Assembly (NCBI GenBank): GCA_009781175.1
Contig: WQYQ01000011.1
Location: forward strand, 1 to 64,000
Origin: Betaproteobacteria bacterium
GTDB taxonomy: Bacteria; Pseudomonadota; Gammaproteobacteria; Burkholderiales; Rhodocyclaceae
Length of the DNA: 64,000 bases
Direction of reading: 5' to 3'
The position numbers and the translations under genes were made by a program. This document shows positions 54,859 to 64,000 of this stretch, piece by piece. Below the pieces are notes generated by a model. The model was not told the origin of the DNA and did not search any database. It saw only the letters and a program-made list of their open reading frames with translations. Within the stretch, counting starts at the first letter, position 1; each line of letters starts with the position of its first letter.

Positions 54859-56115
54859 CTACATGCCGAAGCGGTTGGCGCGCGCGGTGAAGAAGATACC
54901 GCTTGGGTTGTCCGCCGGCAGGGTGGCGATCCGCTTGAAAGTGGCGGTGTCATACACCTCCACGCGGTCTTCATCGCGGCAGGACAGCCATACAGCCTCG
55001 CCTTTTGGCACGAACTCCATGTGTAGCACACCGTGACAGGGCTTGAGCGTGCGCACGATCTGGCGTGTCGCGGTATCGATGACCTGCACGGTGTCGTTGT
55101 TCGGAAAGGCAAAATTCACCCATACCTGCCGCCCGTCGGGGCGCGCCATCACGAATACCGGCTGGCCCGCCGTGGCGATACGGCCGCTTTCTTGCCAGGC
55201 GCGCGTGGTGTCCGCGATCAGCACTTCGTTATGCCCGACCGCCGGCAGCCACGCCTGGCCCTGCGCGATGGCCCAGCCGCGCAAATGCGGCATCTTGTAG
55301 ACGGGCATGCGGGTTTCGCCGCGCCCATAGCCGGATAAAACTTTTTCCGCGCGCGGCGACATCGCCCAGAGATCGACGAGCGATAGACCATCCTCACCGA
55401 AAAGCCCGGCCAGATACCAGCGCCCGTCCGGCGTCACGAGGCCGTCATAGGGTTCCTTTCCCGCGTCCAAGCGGGTGACTTCAGGTTTACGCGGGTTGGC
55501 GATATCGATGATCCAGATCTCGCCGGATTCAAACAGACTCGCCGCCATCCGCTGACCGGGCAAATCCGCGAGGCCGACTACTTTCGAGCGTTTGCCGTCG
55601 TGGCCGATCGCGGGAATTTCCGCCAGCAGTTCAAGCGTTGCCGCATCGAAGAGCTTGATGCCGCCGGGCTCGTAGTTTTGCGCGGCGACGACTTTGCCAT
55701 CCTGAGAGATCGCACCGCCGATACTATTGCCGGCCTGGATGATGCGATGCGTGATCCTGGCTTCGAGCAGATCCACGCGCGTCAGCCCGCCGTCGCGGCC
55801 GAACACATAGGCATAGCGGCCATCACGCGAGAACACGGCGCTCGCGTGCGATAAATCGCCCAGGCCAGCGACGGTAGCCAAACGCGTCATATCCGTGGTG
55901 TTGATGATTTGGACGCGGCCCGCTGCGCGCTCGATGATGACGCCCAGATCGCCGGTTCCGCGCAAGGGTGTACTTGTGGCTGGCGCATTGGCGCAGCCGG
56001 ACAATAATGCAGCGCCCAAACCCAGGGCCGCGGCGAAATTCAGCGCCCGGAGCCCGCGCTTGCGGAAGGCTGCACGGCGGGAGGATTTCCCGCCTGAAGT
56101 CGTTCGATCAACCAT
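54859..56115 (-). CDS. nirF: heme d1 assembly protein NirF
   Basis: NirF is a periplasmic beta-propeller required for a late heme d1 step. The 418-residue protein has a basic N-terminus and a lipoprotein-type signal with lipobox LLSGC (cysteine at about residue 41), so it is probably outer-leaflet anchored. It has repeated propeller blades (SRDGRYAYVFGRDGGLTRVDL, SQDGKVVAAQNYEPGGIKLFD, HDGKRSKVVGLADLPG). It starts inside nirC: the two reading frames overlap by 76 bases, and no later in-frame ATG precedes the lipobox. Confidence 0.93.
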   Translation of the reverse strand: MVDRTTSGGKSSRRAAFRKRGLRALNFAAALGLGAALLSGCANAPATSTPLRGTGDLGVIIERAAGRVQIINTTDMTRLATVAGLGDLSHASAVFSRDGRYAYVFGRDGGLTRVDLLEARITHRIIQAGNSIGGAISQDGKVVAAQNYEPGGIKLFDAATLELLAEIPAIGHDGKRSKVVGLADLPGQRMAASLFESGEIWIIDIANPRKPEVTRLDAGKEPYDGLVTPDGRWYLAGLFGEDGLSLVDLWAMSPRAEKVLSGYGRGETRMPVYKMPHLRGWAIAQGQAWLPAVGHNEVLIADTTRAWQESGRIATAGQPVFVMARPDGRQVWVNFAFPNNDTVQVIDTATRQIVRTLKPCHGVLHMEFVPKGEAVWLSCRDEDRVEVYDTATFKRIATLPADNPSGIFFTARANRFGM

Positions 56116-56411
56116 TCAGCTTCATCCTGCGTAATGAAGGGGCTCCACGGTGGCATCGGCGTGCCGGGTCGGCCGGAAAGCACGGTCGCAATGAGGCTTT
56201 CATGCGGCTTGTCAGCCAAGGCCGCGGCAGTCAGCGGCGGCCCTAATCCACCTTTGAGAGTCATGCCGTGGCAAGCGCCACAGTCATCGCGTAACCAGCG
56301 GGCGAGCTGGGCCCGCCGCACTGGTTCAGGTTCGGCGGCCAGCGTGGCCGTGCCCAACAGCACGGCCCAGAACATTGCCGCCAGGCGCCATGTATAACGG
56401 CGCATTTTCAA
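56040..56411 (-). CDS. nirC: c-type cytochrome NirC
   Basis: NirC is a small periplasmic cytochrome c that can donate electrons to NirS and takes part in heme d1 maturation. The 123-residue protein has a signal peptide (about residues 1-25), one heme site CGACH in RDDCGACHGMTLKGGLGPPL, and a candidate axial methionine in GTPMPPWSPF. The C-terminal alanine/serine-rich tail is encoded by the stretch that overlaps nirF. It lies four bases downstream of nirM. Confidence 0.9.
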   Translation of the reverse strand: MKMRRYTWRLAAMFWAVLLGTATLAAEPEPVRRAQLARWLRDDCGACHGMTLKGGLGPPLTAAALADKPHESLIATVLSGRPGTPMPPWSPFITQDEAEWLIERLQAGNPPAVQPSASAGSGR

Positions 56412-56414
56412 GGC

Positions 56415-56726
56415 TTACAGACTCAGAATCCAAGCAACCAGCTTCTTCGCTTCGGCTTCGGTGACGTTGTTGGCGGGCATCGGGATCTGTCCCCATTTCC
56501 CCGAGCTTCCGGTCGTAACCGATTTCACTAGGTTTGCCTCGGCTCCCTTGTCGCTTTTGTATTTGGCGGCTACATCCTTGTAGGCTGGGCCAATTACTTT
56601 CTTGTCGACGGTGTGGCAGGCCAGGCAGCCTTTGCTCTTCGCCAGAGCCTCTTCAGAAGCGGCGAGTGCCGCGAGCGGGAGCGCCGCAACGAGAACGGTG
56701 GCTACAATTCCTTTGATGATGTACAT
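56415..56726 (-). CDS. nirM: cytochrome c551-type electron donor NirM
   Basis: The 103-residue class I cytochrome c delivers electrons to cd1 nitrite reductase. It has a signal peptide (MYIIKGIVATVLVAALPLAALA), the heme motif CLACH in SKGCLACHTVDKKVIGPAYKDVAAKY, and an axial methionine in GQIPMPANNVTEAEAKKLVAWIL. ATG 56726 gives the proper signal peptide; a longer frame from 56786 does not. An FNR/DNR-type box lies 166 bases upstream, so it probably heads the nirMCFDLGHJNE transcript. Confidence 0.93.
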   Translation of the reverse strand: MYIIKGIVATVLVAALPLAALAASEEALAKSKGCLACHTVDKKVIGPAYKDVAAKYKSDKGAEANLVKSVTTGSSGKWGQIPMPANNVTEAEAKKLVAWILSL

Positions 56727-56891
56727 ATCTTCTACTCCTATGGGATAAAAACCAGCTTCCCGCACGATAGCGGTTTGCTCGGGCACTAAAAACTAATAAA
56801 ACCCCATCGCCTTGTGCTGTGCTTTGCGTGCCGGCGACTCCGCAGCGGGGGCCATGAGCAGAAACCTTGCCTGCTCAGGAAAAAATCAGTA

Positions 56892-56905
56892 TTGATGTGA
56901 TTCAA
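56892..56905. promoter_or_regulatory. FNR/DNR-type box upstream of nirM
   Basis: TTGATGTGATTCAA matches the TTGAT-N4-ATCAA consensus at nine of ten defined positions. It lies in the 226-base gap between nirB and nirM. Dnr/Nnr/FNR proteins activate nir promoters at such sites under low oxygen with NO. No regulator of that family is encoded in the window. Confidence 0.65.
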
Positions 56906-56952
56906 AAGCGTTTTTCCATGATGCAGCCCCCGTTTAAAGGCGCGCTGGCGCG

Positions 56953-57822
56953 TTATCGTTTGGCCGCGGTGATATCGCCTTGGGTGTCGATGCCAAGCGT
57001 GTAGCCAAGCGATACATGATGGAAACGACCTATGGTGTAGTCATCATGGATTGCGAATCCGATGTTGTAGGTTTTACCGCTGGCGAGCGTTATATCGCCT
57101 TCACCGCCTCCCGCAAGCTTGCGCGTAAAGGTGACAACCCATTCGTCGCCTTTCTTTTCGCCTTTCGCATCGACCAAGGCTTTACCGCCGGTCATCACAC
57201 GCTTCTCGGCAACATAGCCGTCGTGTTTTTCACCTTTGCTGGTCCATTGGATCAGATCGTAAAACTTGCCGCTCGCCAGGCTGCCATCCTGGACATACTT
57301 GGTTTTCTTGTCGTCCGCTCCGGGCATGGTGCGCGCGTCACCGTGGCAGGTCTCCCAGCAGCCCACCTGGTTGGCGCCGGGAACCTTGTTGTCCTCAAGC
57401 ATGACCGCCAGTTTGACCTGATTGTTTTTATCCATCTTCTCGGCGCCGCCGGGCGGTTGCTTCCAGGAAAAGCGCAGGTAGAGGTTGGTACCGTCGTTGG
57501 CGGCTTGCACAGAAACGGGAATCGAGCCCACTTTGCCTTTGATCGGGGTTGGTTCGAGCTTTTCGCCGCTGGCCATTTTCTTGCCCATCTCGGCGGTTTC
57601 GTCATAGTGGCAACTTGCGCAGGTTTCGCCTTTCTTCAGCGCGCGCGCGCCGCCGTGCTCAGAGACCTTGGTAGCCCACTCGATCGGCGCAACACCGGGA
57701 TAGAACAGCGTGAATTTCGCTACAGGCACTTTGCTCCAATCGGGCGCCGCGGCGTGCGCCGACAGGGTGCCCAGTGCAAGTAACGTTGCAGCCGCAAGGC
57801 GGGTGAAAGTTGTTTTTTGCAT
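56953..57822 (-). CDS. nirB: periplasmic cytochrome c-552-like protein NirB (ethylbenzene dehydrogenase-related heme domain)
   Basis: The 289-residue exported protein (signal MQKTTFTRLAAATLLALGTLSAHA) resembles NirB, the diheme cytochrome c-552 of nir clusters, and the EB_dh heme-binding family. It has a normal heme site CASCH (TCASCHYDETAEMG) and a second with three spacer residues, CWETCH. The C-terminal half is beta-rich (EWVVTFTRKLAGGGEGDITLASG). It lies between nirS and nirM, matching P. stutzeri-like order. ATG 57822 has AGGAA upstream. Likely role: electron transfer to NirS. Confidence 0.82.
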   Translation of the reverse strand: MQKTTFTRLAAATLLALGTLSAHAAAPDWSKVPVAKFTLFYPGVAPIEWATKVSEHGGARALKKGETCASCHYDETAEMGKKMASGEKLEPTPIKGKVGSIPVSVQAANDGTNLYLRFSWKQPPGGAEKMDKNNQVKLAVMLEDNKVPGANQVGCWETCHGDARTMPGADDKKTKYVQDGSLASGKFYDLIQWTSKGEKHDGYVAEKRVMTGGKALVDAKGEKKGDEWVVTFTRKLAGGGEGDITLASGKTYNIGFAIHDDYTIGRFHHVSLGYTLGIDTQGDITAAKR

Positions 57823-57940
57823 TATCAGATTCCTGTGTCGCATCGTTTTTAAAGGAGGTGACTGGCTATGTGGCAGGCAGCATAGCGTTTATTTCCCGCC
57901 TTCTTCCCTCATCCTCTGCGACTTGTGACGGGCGTCAGGA

Positions 57941-57964
57941 AACCGCGCCTCTGGAGGCGCGGTT
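57941..57964 (-). terminator. hairpin between nirS and nirB
   Basis: AACCGCGCCTC (57941-57951) pairs exactly with GAGGCGCGGTT (57954-57964), directly after the nirS stop on the minus strand. The following T-run is short (TTTCC). It may terminate or attenuate nirS transcription, allowing more nirS than downstream mRNA. Confidence 0.7.
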
Positions 57965-57980
57965 TTCCGTATCAGCATGC

Positions 57981-59672
<1,692 letters not shown>

Positions 59673-59771
59673 CTACGTTCAACGCGTTGAAAAATCAGGC
59701 AAACCCGTACTGCGTCGTTCCCCCTGGCAGCACGGAGTTCCGTAATCATGGGTAGGAGTTGCTATGCGCGT

Positions 59772-59785
59772 CTGATGCGCATCAA
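59772..59785. promoter_or_regulatory. FNR/DNR-type box upstream of nirS
   Basis: On the minus strand TTGATGCGCATCAG matches TTGAT-N4-ATCAA at nine of ten defined positions. A CATGAT-like -10 lies about 30 bases towards nirS, so the box would sit near -40, the usual activating position. It is the second such site in the cluster. Confidence 0.65.
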
Positions 59786-59889
59786 GTGACGGCGCGCTCA
59801 ATACCTTAGAACTAATCTGATCGACTAGGTAAGCCAACGTCGACAATCGTCTTAAGAGGTATTTTTCGTACATCATTTCGACGGAAAAC

Positions 59890-60210
59890 TTAAATCCAGA
59901 TGCTTATCCATATCCTGCGAGGTGAGGATATAAGGGAGCGGCAAATTCGCTCAATGCTTTTTGCTTTGGCATAGCTCGGCTTCAAGCGAACCGAATAGTC
60001 CGCAGCCCTTTGATATTGCTGTATTTGCCGCCTAAATACCTGGTTCGAGGCAGTATTTTCGGAAACCAGCGATGCGTCGCTTGATAACAACAGTTCGGCG
60101 CTCTGTTTAAGCGCTGTCTGAATGCGACCGTGGCCGTCGTGTGTGCGAGCGTTAACGTGCAAACAGTGTATCGAAGCGCATGAGGTCAGTCGTTGCCTTG
60201 CGCGCTTCAC
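59890..60210 (-). CDS. doubtful small reading frame downstream of the PilT-like gene
   Basis: A 106-residue frame overlaps the end of the ATPase gene by 59 bases and then fills the gap towards nirS. It is rich in Arg, Ser and Ile with no signal peptide or known motif. Part (SAELLLSSDASLVSENTASNQVFRRQIQQYQRA) could be helical. No clear ribosome site precedes it. If it is not coding, bases 59786-60151 hold only the far upstream region of nirS. Confidence 0.2.
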   Translation of the reverse strand: MKRARQRLTSCASIHCLHVNARTHDGHGRIQTALKQSAELLLSSDASLVSENTASNQVFRRQIQQYQRAADYSVRLKPSYAKAKSIERICRSLISSPRRIWISIWI

Positions 60211-61291
60211 TCAAGCCGATGCGATTTGCCTTGAGGAGTATTTGCAGGTCTGAGTTCATCGTGTGCGAACCGGAATCGGGAATTGTATTGAGTTTGTCGA
60301 GCAAGGGCCGCAGGCTGCCGATATTGCGCGTTGCGATCAACGCTTGTGCTTCGGCGTCCATTTGCAAAAACTCGGTCGCCAAATAGTAAGAGTCACCCTT
60401 CAGCGATGGCACGAGCGCTTGACATACAACGCCGCAGAGCGAGCTGGCCAGCGCCTGGGCTTGCGAGTCGTTATTGCCGAGCAGGCGCAGCATTTTTTGA
60501 ATCCCGAGTTCGGTTGTTTTCGCATGCAGCGTGGCGAAAACAAGTGGCCCGGATTCGGCCAAGGCGAGCGCTTCCTGTGCGGTTTCGCTATCGCGGATTT
60601 CGCCGATCAGAATCACGTCGGGCCGCTCACGCAGCGCGTCGAGCGCACCCAGGTAATAGCTCTCGACATCGCCGTCCGCGCCGACCTCGCGTTGTGTGAT
60701 GATGCAGCGGCGCTGCGGGATGATGGTTTCGACCGGGTCTTCGATGGTGATAATGTGGCCCGAGCGCGTTTTGTTGATTTCGTCGAGCAAAGAAGCGATC
60801 GTCGTCGACTTCCCTTGGCAGGTATCGCCGATGAAGAGTACAAGCCCGCTGCTTAACTTCGAGAGATTCTGAATTGCCGGGCGCAGCCCGAGGCTTGCGA
60901 GCGGCATGGGCTCGCTCGGGAAACGGCGCACGACACAGCCAAGCCGTTTGCGACTCTGAAAGGTAAAACAGTTGGCGCGAATGCGCGCGCTATAGAGATC
61001 CTTTGAACGATCGAATGCGCGCACCAGAATACGATCGGCCCAGTTCGGCTCGATGGCTTCGAAAAATTCCTCAAGTTCTTCGCCGGTCACCGGCGTATCG
61101 GACGCCGCGACAAGCCGTTTCGGCTGGCGCAACATCAGAGGGCTGTTCTGGTGAATGATGATGTCGCTGAAGACGATGCTTGAATTGAGCAAATGAAGAA
61201 TCTGTTCAACTAAGGTGCCGAGAACGGGATGACCTTCGTTTTCTTCCGGCGCCAGCGTAGCGATCATTGAATAGTGCTGATGTCCAATCAT
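60152..61291 (-). CDS. PilT/PilU-like ATPase, atypical
   Basis: The 379-residue protein has the retraction-ATPase layout: an N-terminal PAS-like domain, Walker A GDTCQGKSTTIASLL, Asp box HIITIEDPVETI, Walker B PDVILIGEIRDSETAQEAL and His box VFATLHAKTTELG. PilT proteins power type IV pilus retraction. The Walker A is unusual (GDTCQGKST instead of GPTGSGKST) but keeps the essential GKST. The N-terminal domain is divergent. No pilus or secretion gene lies nearby. The start could also be ATG 61267. Its machine is unknown. Confidence 0.8.
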   Translation of the reverse strand: MIGHQHYSMIATLAPEENEGHPVLGTLVEQILHLLNSSIVFSDIIIHQNSPLMLRQPKRLVAASDTPVTGEELEEFFEAIEPNWADRILVRAFDRSKDLYSARIRANCFTFQSRKRLGCVVRRFPSEPMPLASLGLRPAIQNLSKLSSGLVLFIGDTCQGKSTTIASLLDEINKTRSGHIITIEDPVETIIPQRRCIITQREVGADGDVESYYLGALDALRERPDVILIGEIRDSETAQEALALAESGPLVFATLHAKTTELGIQKMLRLLGNNDSQAQALASSLCGVVCQALVPSLKGDSYYLATEFLQMDAEAQALIATRNIGSLRPLLDKLNTIPDSGSHTMNSDLQILLKANRIGLSEARKATTDLMRFDTLFAR

Positions 61292-61485
61292 CTCTAAAAG
61301 TCAAGCAAAATGGTTAAGTCACCGTAGCTATATACCTCGATATGTTCTTCGGTCGTAGATCAAACTAATGGCTTGAGGTTTCGGCTGCTTAATTTTGTTG
61401 CGATTCAGACGAGTCACCCCATACTTAAGCCCTAATCCAGTACAGCCATTGTCACCACAGCGACACCAATACAGTGCTTTTGCCT

Positions 61486-62544
61486 ATGCGAGTCCAAGAA
61501 ATCCGTCAGCACCTGCGCAAACTAGGCGCCAAACCCAGTCATGAAGCGCGTGTGCTGCGTGCCTGGATGCAAGCTCAGGCGCTCGACCAGGGCACGCGCA
61601 GGCAAATTGCGGCGAATTTCCTTCCGCTCGCATTGCGTAACGCTCTGCCCGCGCTGACGGCAAGTCTGGATCAACTGGCCCGCGTCAAAAGCGAACATCC
61701 AGGCGGCGACGGTTCCGCGCGCCTGCTTGTCGAACTCGCCGATGGGCAAAGCGTGGAAAGCGTGCTGTTGCCGCGCGATGGCGTTTGCGTATCCACACAG
61801 CTTGGCTGCGCGGTCGGTTGCAGATTCTGCATGACGGGGCGGGAAGGCTTGATACGCCAGCTCGGCAGCGCGGAAATCGTGGCACAGGTTGTGCTCGCGC
61901 GCCACCGCCGGCCGGTGAAGAAAGTTGTCTTCATGGGCATGGGCGAACCCGCGCATAACCTCGACAATGTGCTGGAGGCCATTGATCTGCTTGGCACGCT
62001 GGGCGGAATCGGGCACAAAAACCTCGTTTTTTCGAGTGTCGGCGATCGCCGTGTCTTCGAACGTTTGCCGCAGGGCCCGGTCAAACCCGCGCTTGCGCTT
62101 TCGCTGCATACGACGCGCGCCGATCTGCGCGCCCAGCTTTTGCCGCATGCGCCACGCATCGATCCCGAGGAACTGGTCGAACTCGGCGAACGCTATGCGC
62201 GCGCGACGGGCTACCCGATCCAATATCAATGGACTTTGCTCGCCGGCATCAACGATAGCGATGAAGAACTTGAAGGCATTGCGCGCTTGCTGGCGGGCAA
62301 GTACGCAATCATGAACCTGATTCCGTACAATACGGTCGAATCGCTCGGTTATCAAAGACCGGACCCAGCGCGCACGCGCACAATGGTGCGTGCGCTGCAT
62401 CAACGCGGGGTGCTGACCAAGGTACGCAATTCCGCCGGGCAAGATGTGGATGCCGGCTGTGGTCAATTGCGTGCGCGAACTGTTTTGTTCCAACCGCGCG
62501 AGCGGCGAGCTGCAACTCGCGCAAATACTTCAAATGGCGTGTGA
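61486..62544 (+). CDS. RlmN-family radical SAM rRNA/tRNA methyltransferase
   Basis: The 352-residue protein has the RlmN/Cfr radical SAM motif CAVGCRFCMTG and the ALSLHTTRADLRAQLLPHAP block, plus the C-terminal catalytic cysteine in SAGQDVDAGCGQLRA. RlmN methylates A2503 of 23S rRNA at C2. The N-terminal 85 residues are short and divergent, and the gene is not in the usual ndk-rlmN-ispG setting, so it may be a paralogue with another specificity. ATG 61486 is preferred; a GTG at 61474 is in frame. Confidence 0.82.
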   Translation: MRVQEIRQHLRKLGAKPSHEARVLRAWMQAQALDQGTRRQIAANFLPLALRNALPALTASLDQLARVKSEHPGGDGSARLLVELADGQSVESVLLPRDGVCVSTQLGCAVGCRFCMTGREGLIRQLGSAEIVAQVVLARHRRPVKKVVFMGMGEPAHNLDNVLEAIDLLGTLGGIGHKNLVFSSVGDRRVFERLPQGPVKPALALSLHTTRADLRAQLLPHAPRIDPEELVELGERYARATGYPIQYQWTLLAGINDSDEELEGIARLLAGKYAIMNLIPYNTVESLGYQRPDPARTRTMVRALHQRGVLTKVRNSAGQDVDAGCGQLRARTVLFQPRERRAATRANTSNGV

Positions 62545-62952
62545 GCCTTTCATTGGGTTAAGCATCAGCATGAAGACATGCACGGCTTGCCAACGCGCCT
62601 CCACGACCGGCGGCGTTTTCCGTTCGGCCCAGCGGCACGCGAACACATCGCCGAGAGGAATACGCTTGCGCGCGAGCCGGGCGAGGATTTTGGTGCGCAC
62701 GAAATGGCGCGACCAGCCTTGTTTTTCCGGAACCGGATTGAAAGGGCTCAGATTGATATCGAACACCGGCGCAACCTCGTGCCGCAGCAGCTCATGGAGT
62801 TCGTCGTGCGTGTAGTCCGACTTGGAAAGCGCTTGTGCGATCGCGCGGTAATCGCGCTCCTGAAACTCTTTCGCAACGAAAAGCCTGGCCAGCCAGGTCC
62901 AAACATTAGCGCGCCGTTCTAATTCTTCTGTGGAAAAGGACAACATTTTCAA
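62530..62952 (-). CDS. small conserved protein resembling DUF7079
   Basis: The 140-residue protein begins with FSTEELERRANVWTWLARLFVAKEFQERDYRAIAQAL and SDYTHDELHELLRHEVAPVFDINL. From memory this pattern resembles the short all-helical DUF7079 family (E-R-R-x-x-V-W, S-G-Y-S-x-x-E-L, E-V-x-P-V). No function is known. It converges with the rlmN-like gene, overlapping its end by 15 bases. The last 40 residues (ARWQAVHVFMLMLNPMKG) differ from that family as I recall it. Confidence 0.5.
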   Translation of the reverse strand: MKMLSFSTEELERRANVWTWLARLFVAKEFQERDYRAIAQALSKSDYTHDELHELLRHEVAPVFDINLSPFNPVPEKQGWSRHFVRTKILARLARKRIPLGDVFACRWAERKTPPVVEARWQAVHVFMLMLNPMKGSHAI

Positions 62953-63447
62953 CGCTCCTTGGCGTCAACAAGCCATGCCCACGGCAGGATCAATAAAGTC
63001 AGCGGAGAAAACGAGCACGCCCGAGAGTGGAGCTTTGGACGCTCCAACATCGTGGTCAAAGGAACCACTGTTTGTCCGATTGGACTGATTCGAGAACGAG
63101 CCAGATCCATGATTTGCTGTGCGGGGTTTGCTCGTGTTGCTGTGGCCTGGACGGGAAAACCGTCCAAATCCACCGCGTTGCCAAAAAACTTTAAACAACG
63201 CAAGTATGCTGAGCGCATTTGTTTTGGGCTGCCACATATAAAGTGATGACATGTGAGGAATTCGTCTCGAAAGCACTCAGTGCTAACAATTTTCCATAAA
63301 TTTCATGAACGCCGGCTATCCTACTGCGAACATGTTTGCATCATTATTACGCGACAATTTTTAACAAAAACCCATTCGTGCGCGGGAGCCACGAAATAGA
63401 GAAGATCGCGTTTATACGGAAAAGTTTCATCCGCCGTGACGTTATGC
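62953..63447. other. intergenic stretch without a recognised gene
   Basis: About 500 bases between the small DUF protein and the methyltransferase fragment. Several short overlapping frames of 82-103 codons exist on both strands, but none has a ribosome site, a known motif or consistent codon use. Bases 63240-63370 are relatively AT-rich. The stretch may be decayed insertion material; nothing definite is seen. Confidence 0.5.
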
Positions 63448-63999
63448 TCACGCCGCCTTGCGTGAGCGTCTTTGCCCGGGTTTGGGCTCCAACAGCGTAA
63501 GAAACGCATCGGGCAGCATGCAGGTCGCAAGCGTTCGCTGTGAAAACAGAAAACGCCCATCGACAACAAAGCCGAGGTGCTCCCACGGCACAGCCGAATT
63601 CAGCAATTCGACCGCGCGTTGAATATCGAGCGCCGGATTGCGCGGAAATAAAGCCAGAATCGAACCGTCGAACGCGGCGCATTCGTGCAGAAAAAATGGC
63701 GCACTGCGGCGAGTTTTCGCGTTGACATAAATCCGCGGCGCATCGCTTATGGGATAAGCGCGTCCCCACATCCACCAGTTCGACTCGTCGAAGGCGCGAA
63801 TGCGGCGCGCGAGCAAACGTTCTTTGTGACGCTGCAAACTTGGGTGCTTCAGGTTGTAGAGCATGCGCCGCGTTTCATGCGTGTCACGCGTTTTCGAGCA
63901 GACGAATTCGAGATTGCCTTCGGGATGCGTAAATACGGCGTCAGCGCCGGACACCGCGCCCACTTTTACATCGAACAAGCGTGCCAGCGGCACCGTCAT
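63448..63999 (-). CDS. C-terminal part of a probable adenine-specific DNA methyltransferase (cut by window end)
   Basis: The visible 183 residues read VGAVSGADAVFTHPEGNLEFVCSK, ETRRMLYNLKHPSLQRHKERLL, FDESNWWMWGRAYPISDAPRIYVN and FDGSILALFP. I recall this set from the C-terminal target-recognition region of Eco57I-like or related class I SAM-dependent DNA methyltransferases. The catalytic NPPY domain would lie beyond position 64000. The ATG at 63999 is probably internal. No restriction partner is visible on this side. Confidence 0.5.
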   Translation of the reverse strand: MTVPLARLFDVKVGAVSGADAVFTHPEGNLEFVCSKTRDTHETRRMLYNLKHPSLQRHKERLLARRIRAFDESNWWMWGRAYPISDAPRIYVNAKTRRSAPFFLHECAAFDGSILALFPRNPALDIQRAVELLNSAVPWEHLGFVVDGRFLFSQRTLATCMLPDAFLTLLEPKPGQRRSRKAA

Positions 64000-64000
64000 A

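Noticed and set aside
56800-56880. CTAATAAAACCC words resembling the ends of the 21725-21837 element
   Set aside because: Only about 12 bases match and there is no paired inverted end, so a copy cannot be supported.
57851-57885. Strong Shine-Dalgarno-like AAAGGAGGTGA followed by a five-codon plus-strand ORF upstream of nirB
   Set aside because: It is antisense to the nir operon, the peptide would be MWQAA, and no plus-strand gene follows. Probably chance.

Overview
The window is a betaproteobacterial chromosome segment, most like Rhodocyclales/Sterolibacterium-type denitrifiers. This placement is an inference from gene order (ribE-ribBA-ribH-nusB-thiL, dprA-smg-topB, def-fmt-htpX-rsmB-ntrYX), GC-rich coding and a complete cytochrome cd1 nir cluster. 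No 16S rRNA or other strong phylogenetic marker is present.

Left edge, 1-3660: remains of an integrated element. It holds a broken IS3-family insertion sequence, a BrnT/BrnA toxin-antitoxin pair with a repeat-rich upstream region, an antitoxin-like fragment, and a frameshifted P4-type integrase facing a tRNA-Thr gene, the probable integration site. The element runs off the left edge.

Housekeeping block, 3866-28501: riboflavin synthesis with nusB and thiL, an EAL/HDOD signalling protein, pgpA and a CinA-like amidase, two large envelope proteins (DUF3999, DUF2339), topB, smg, dprA, a LysM protein, def, fmt, htpX, rsmB, DUF4390 and the NtrY/NtrX-like two-component system. Several short inverted-repeat elements sit here. 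One lies in frame inside DUF2339 and another supplies that gene's stop codon.

Transport and aromatic block, 28508-46339: a complete minus-strand livKHMGF transporter operon, then a plus-strand catabolic cluster controlled by a divergent MhpR-type IclR regulator. The cluster encodes MhpB (2,3-dihydroxyphenylpropionate dioxygenase), a two-component flavin hydroxylase (HsaA/HsaB type) in place of MhpA, a branched-chain-type ABC transporter whose LivH, LivM and LivG parts form one frameshifted fusion, MhpF, MhpE, a hemerythrin-domain protein and MhpC. MhpD is missing. The predicted route is uptake of a hydroxyphenylpropionate-like compound, ortho-hydroxylation, meta-cleavage, hydrolysis, and aldol cleavage to pyruvate and acetyl-CoA.

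Denitrification block, 46530-59785: minus-strand nirS, nirB, nirM, nirC, nirF, nirDL, nirG, nirH, nirJ, nirN and nirE, followed by NarX/NarL-like regulators. Together they make cd1 nitrite reductase, its cytochrome donors and heme d1. FNR/DNR-type boxes lie upstream of nirS and of nirM.

Right edge: an atypical PilT-like ATPase, an RlmN-family methyltransferase, a small DUF protein and the C-terminus of a probable DNA methyltransferase cut by the window end. The most interesting unit is the rearranged mhp-like pathway with its own transporter and hemerythrin protein.
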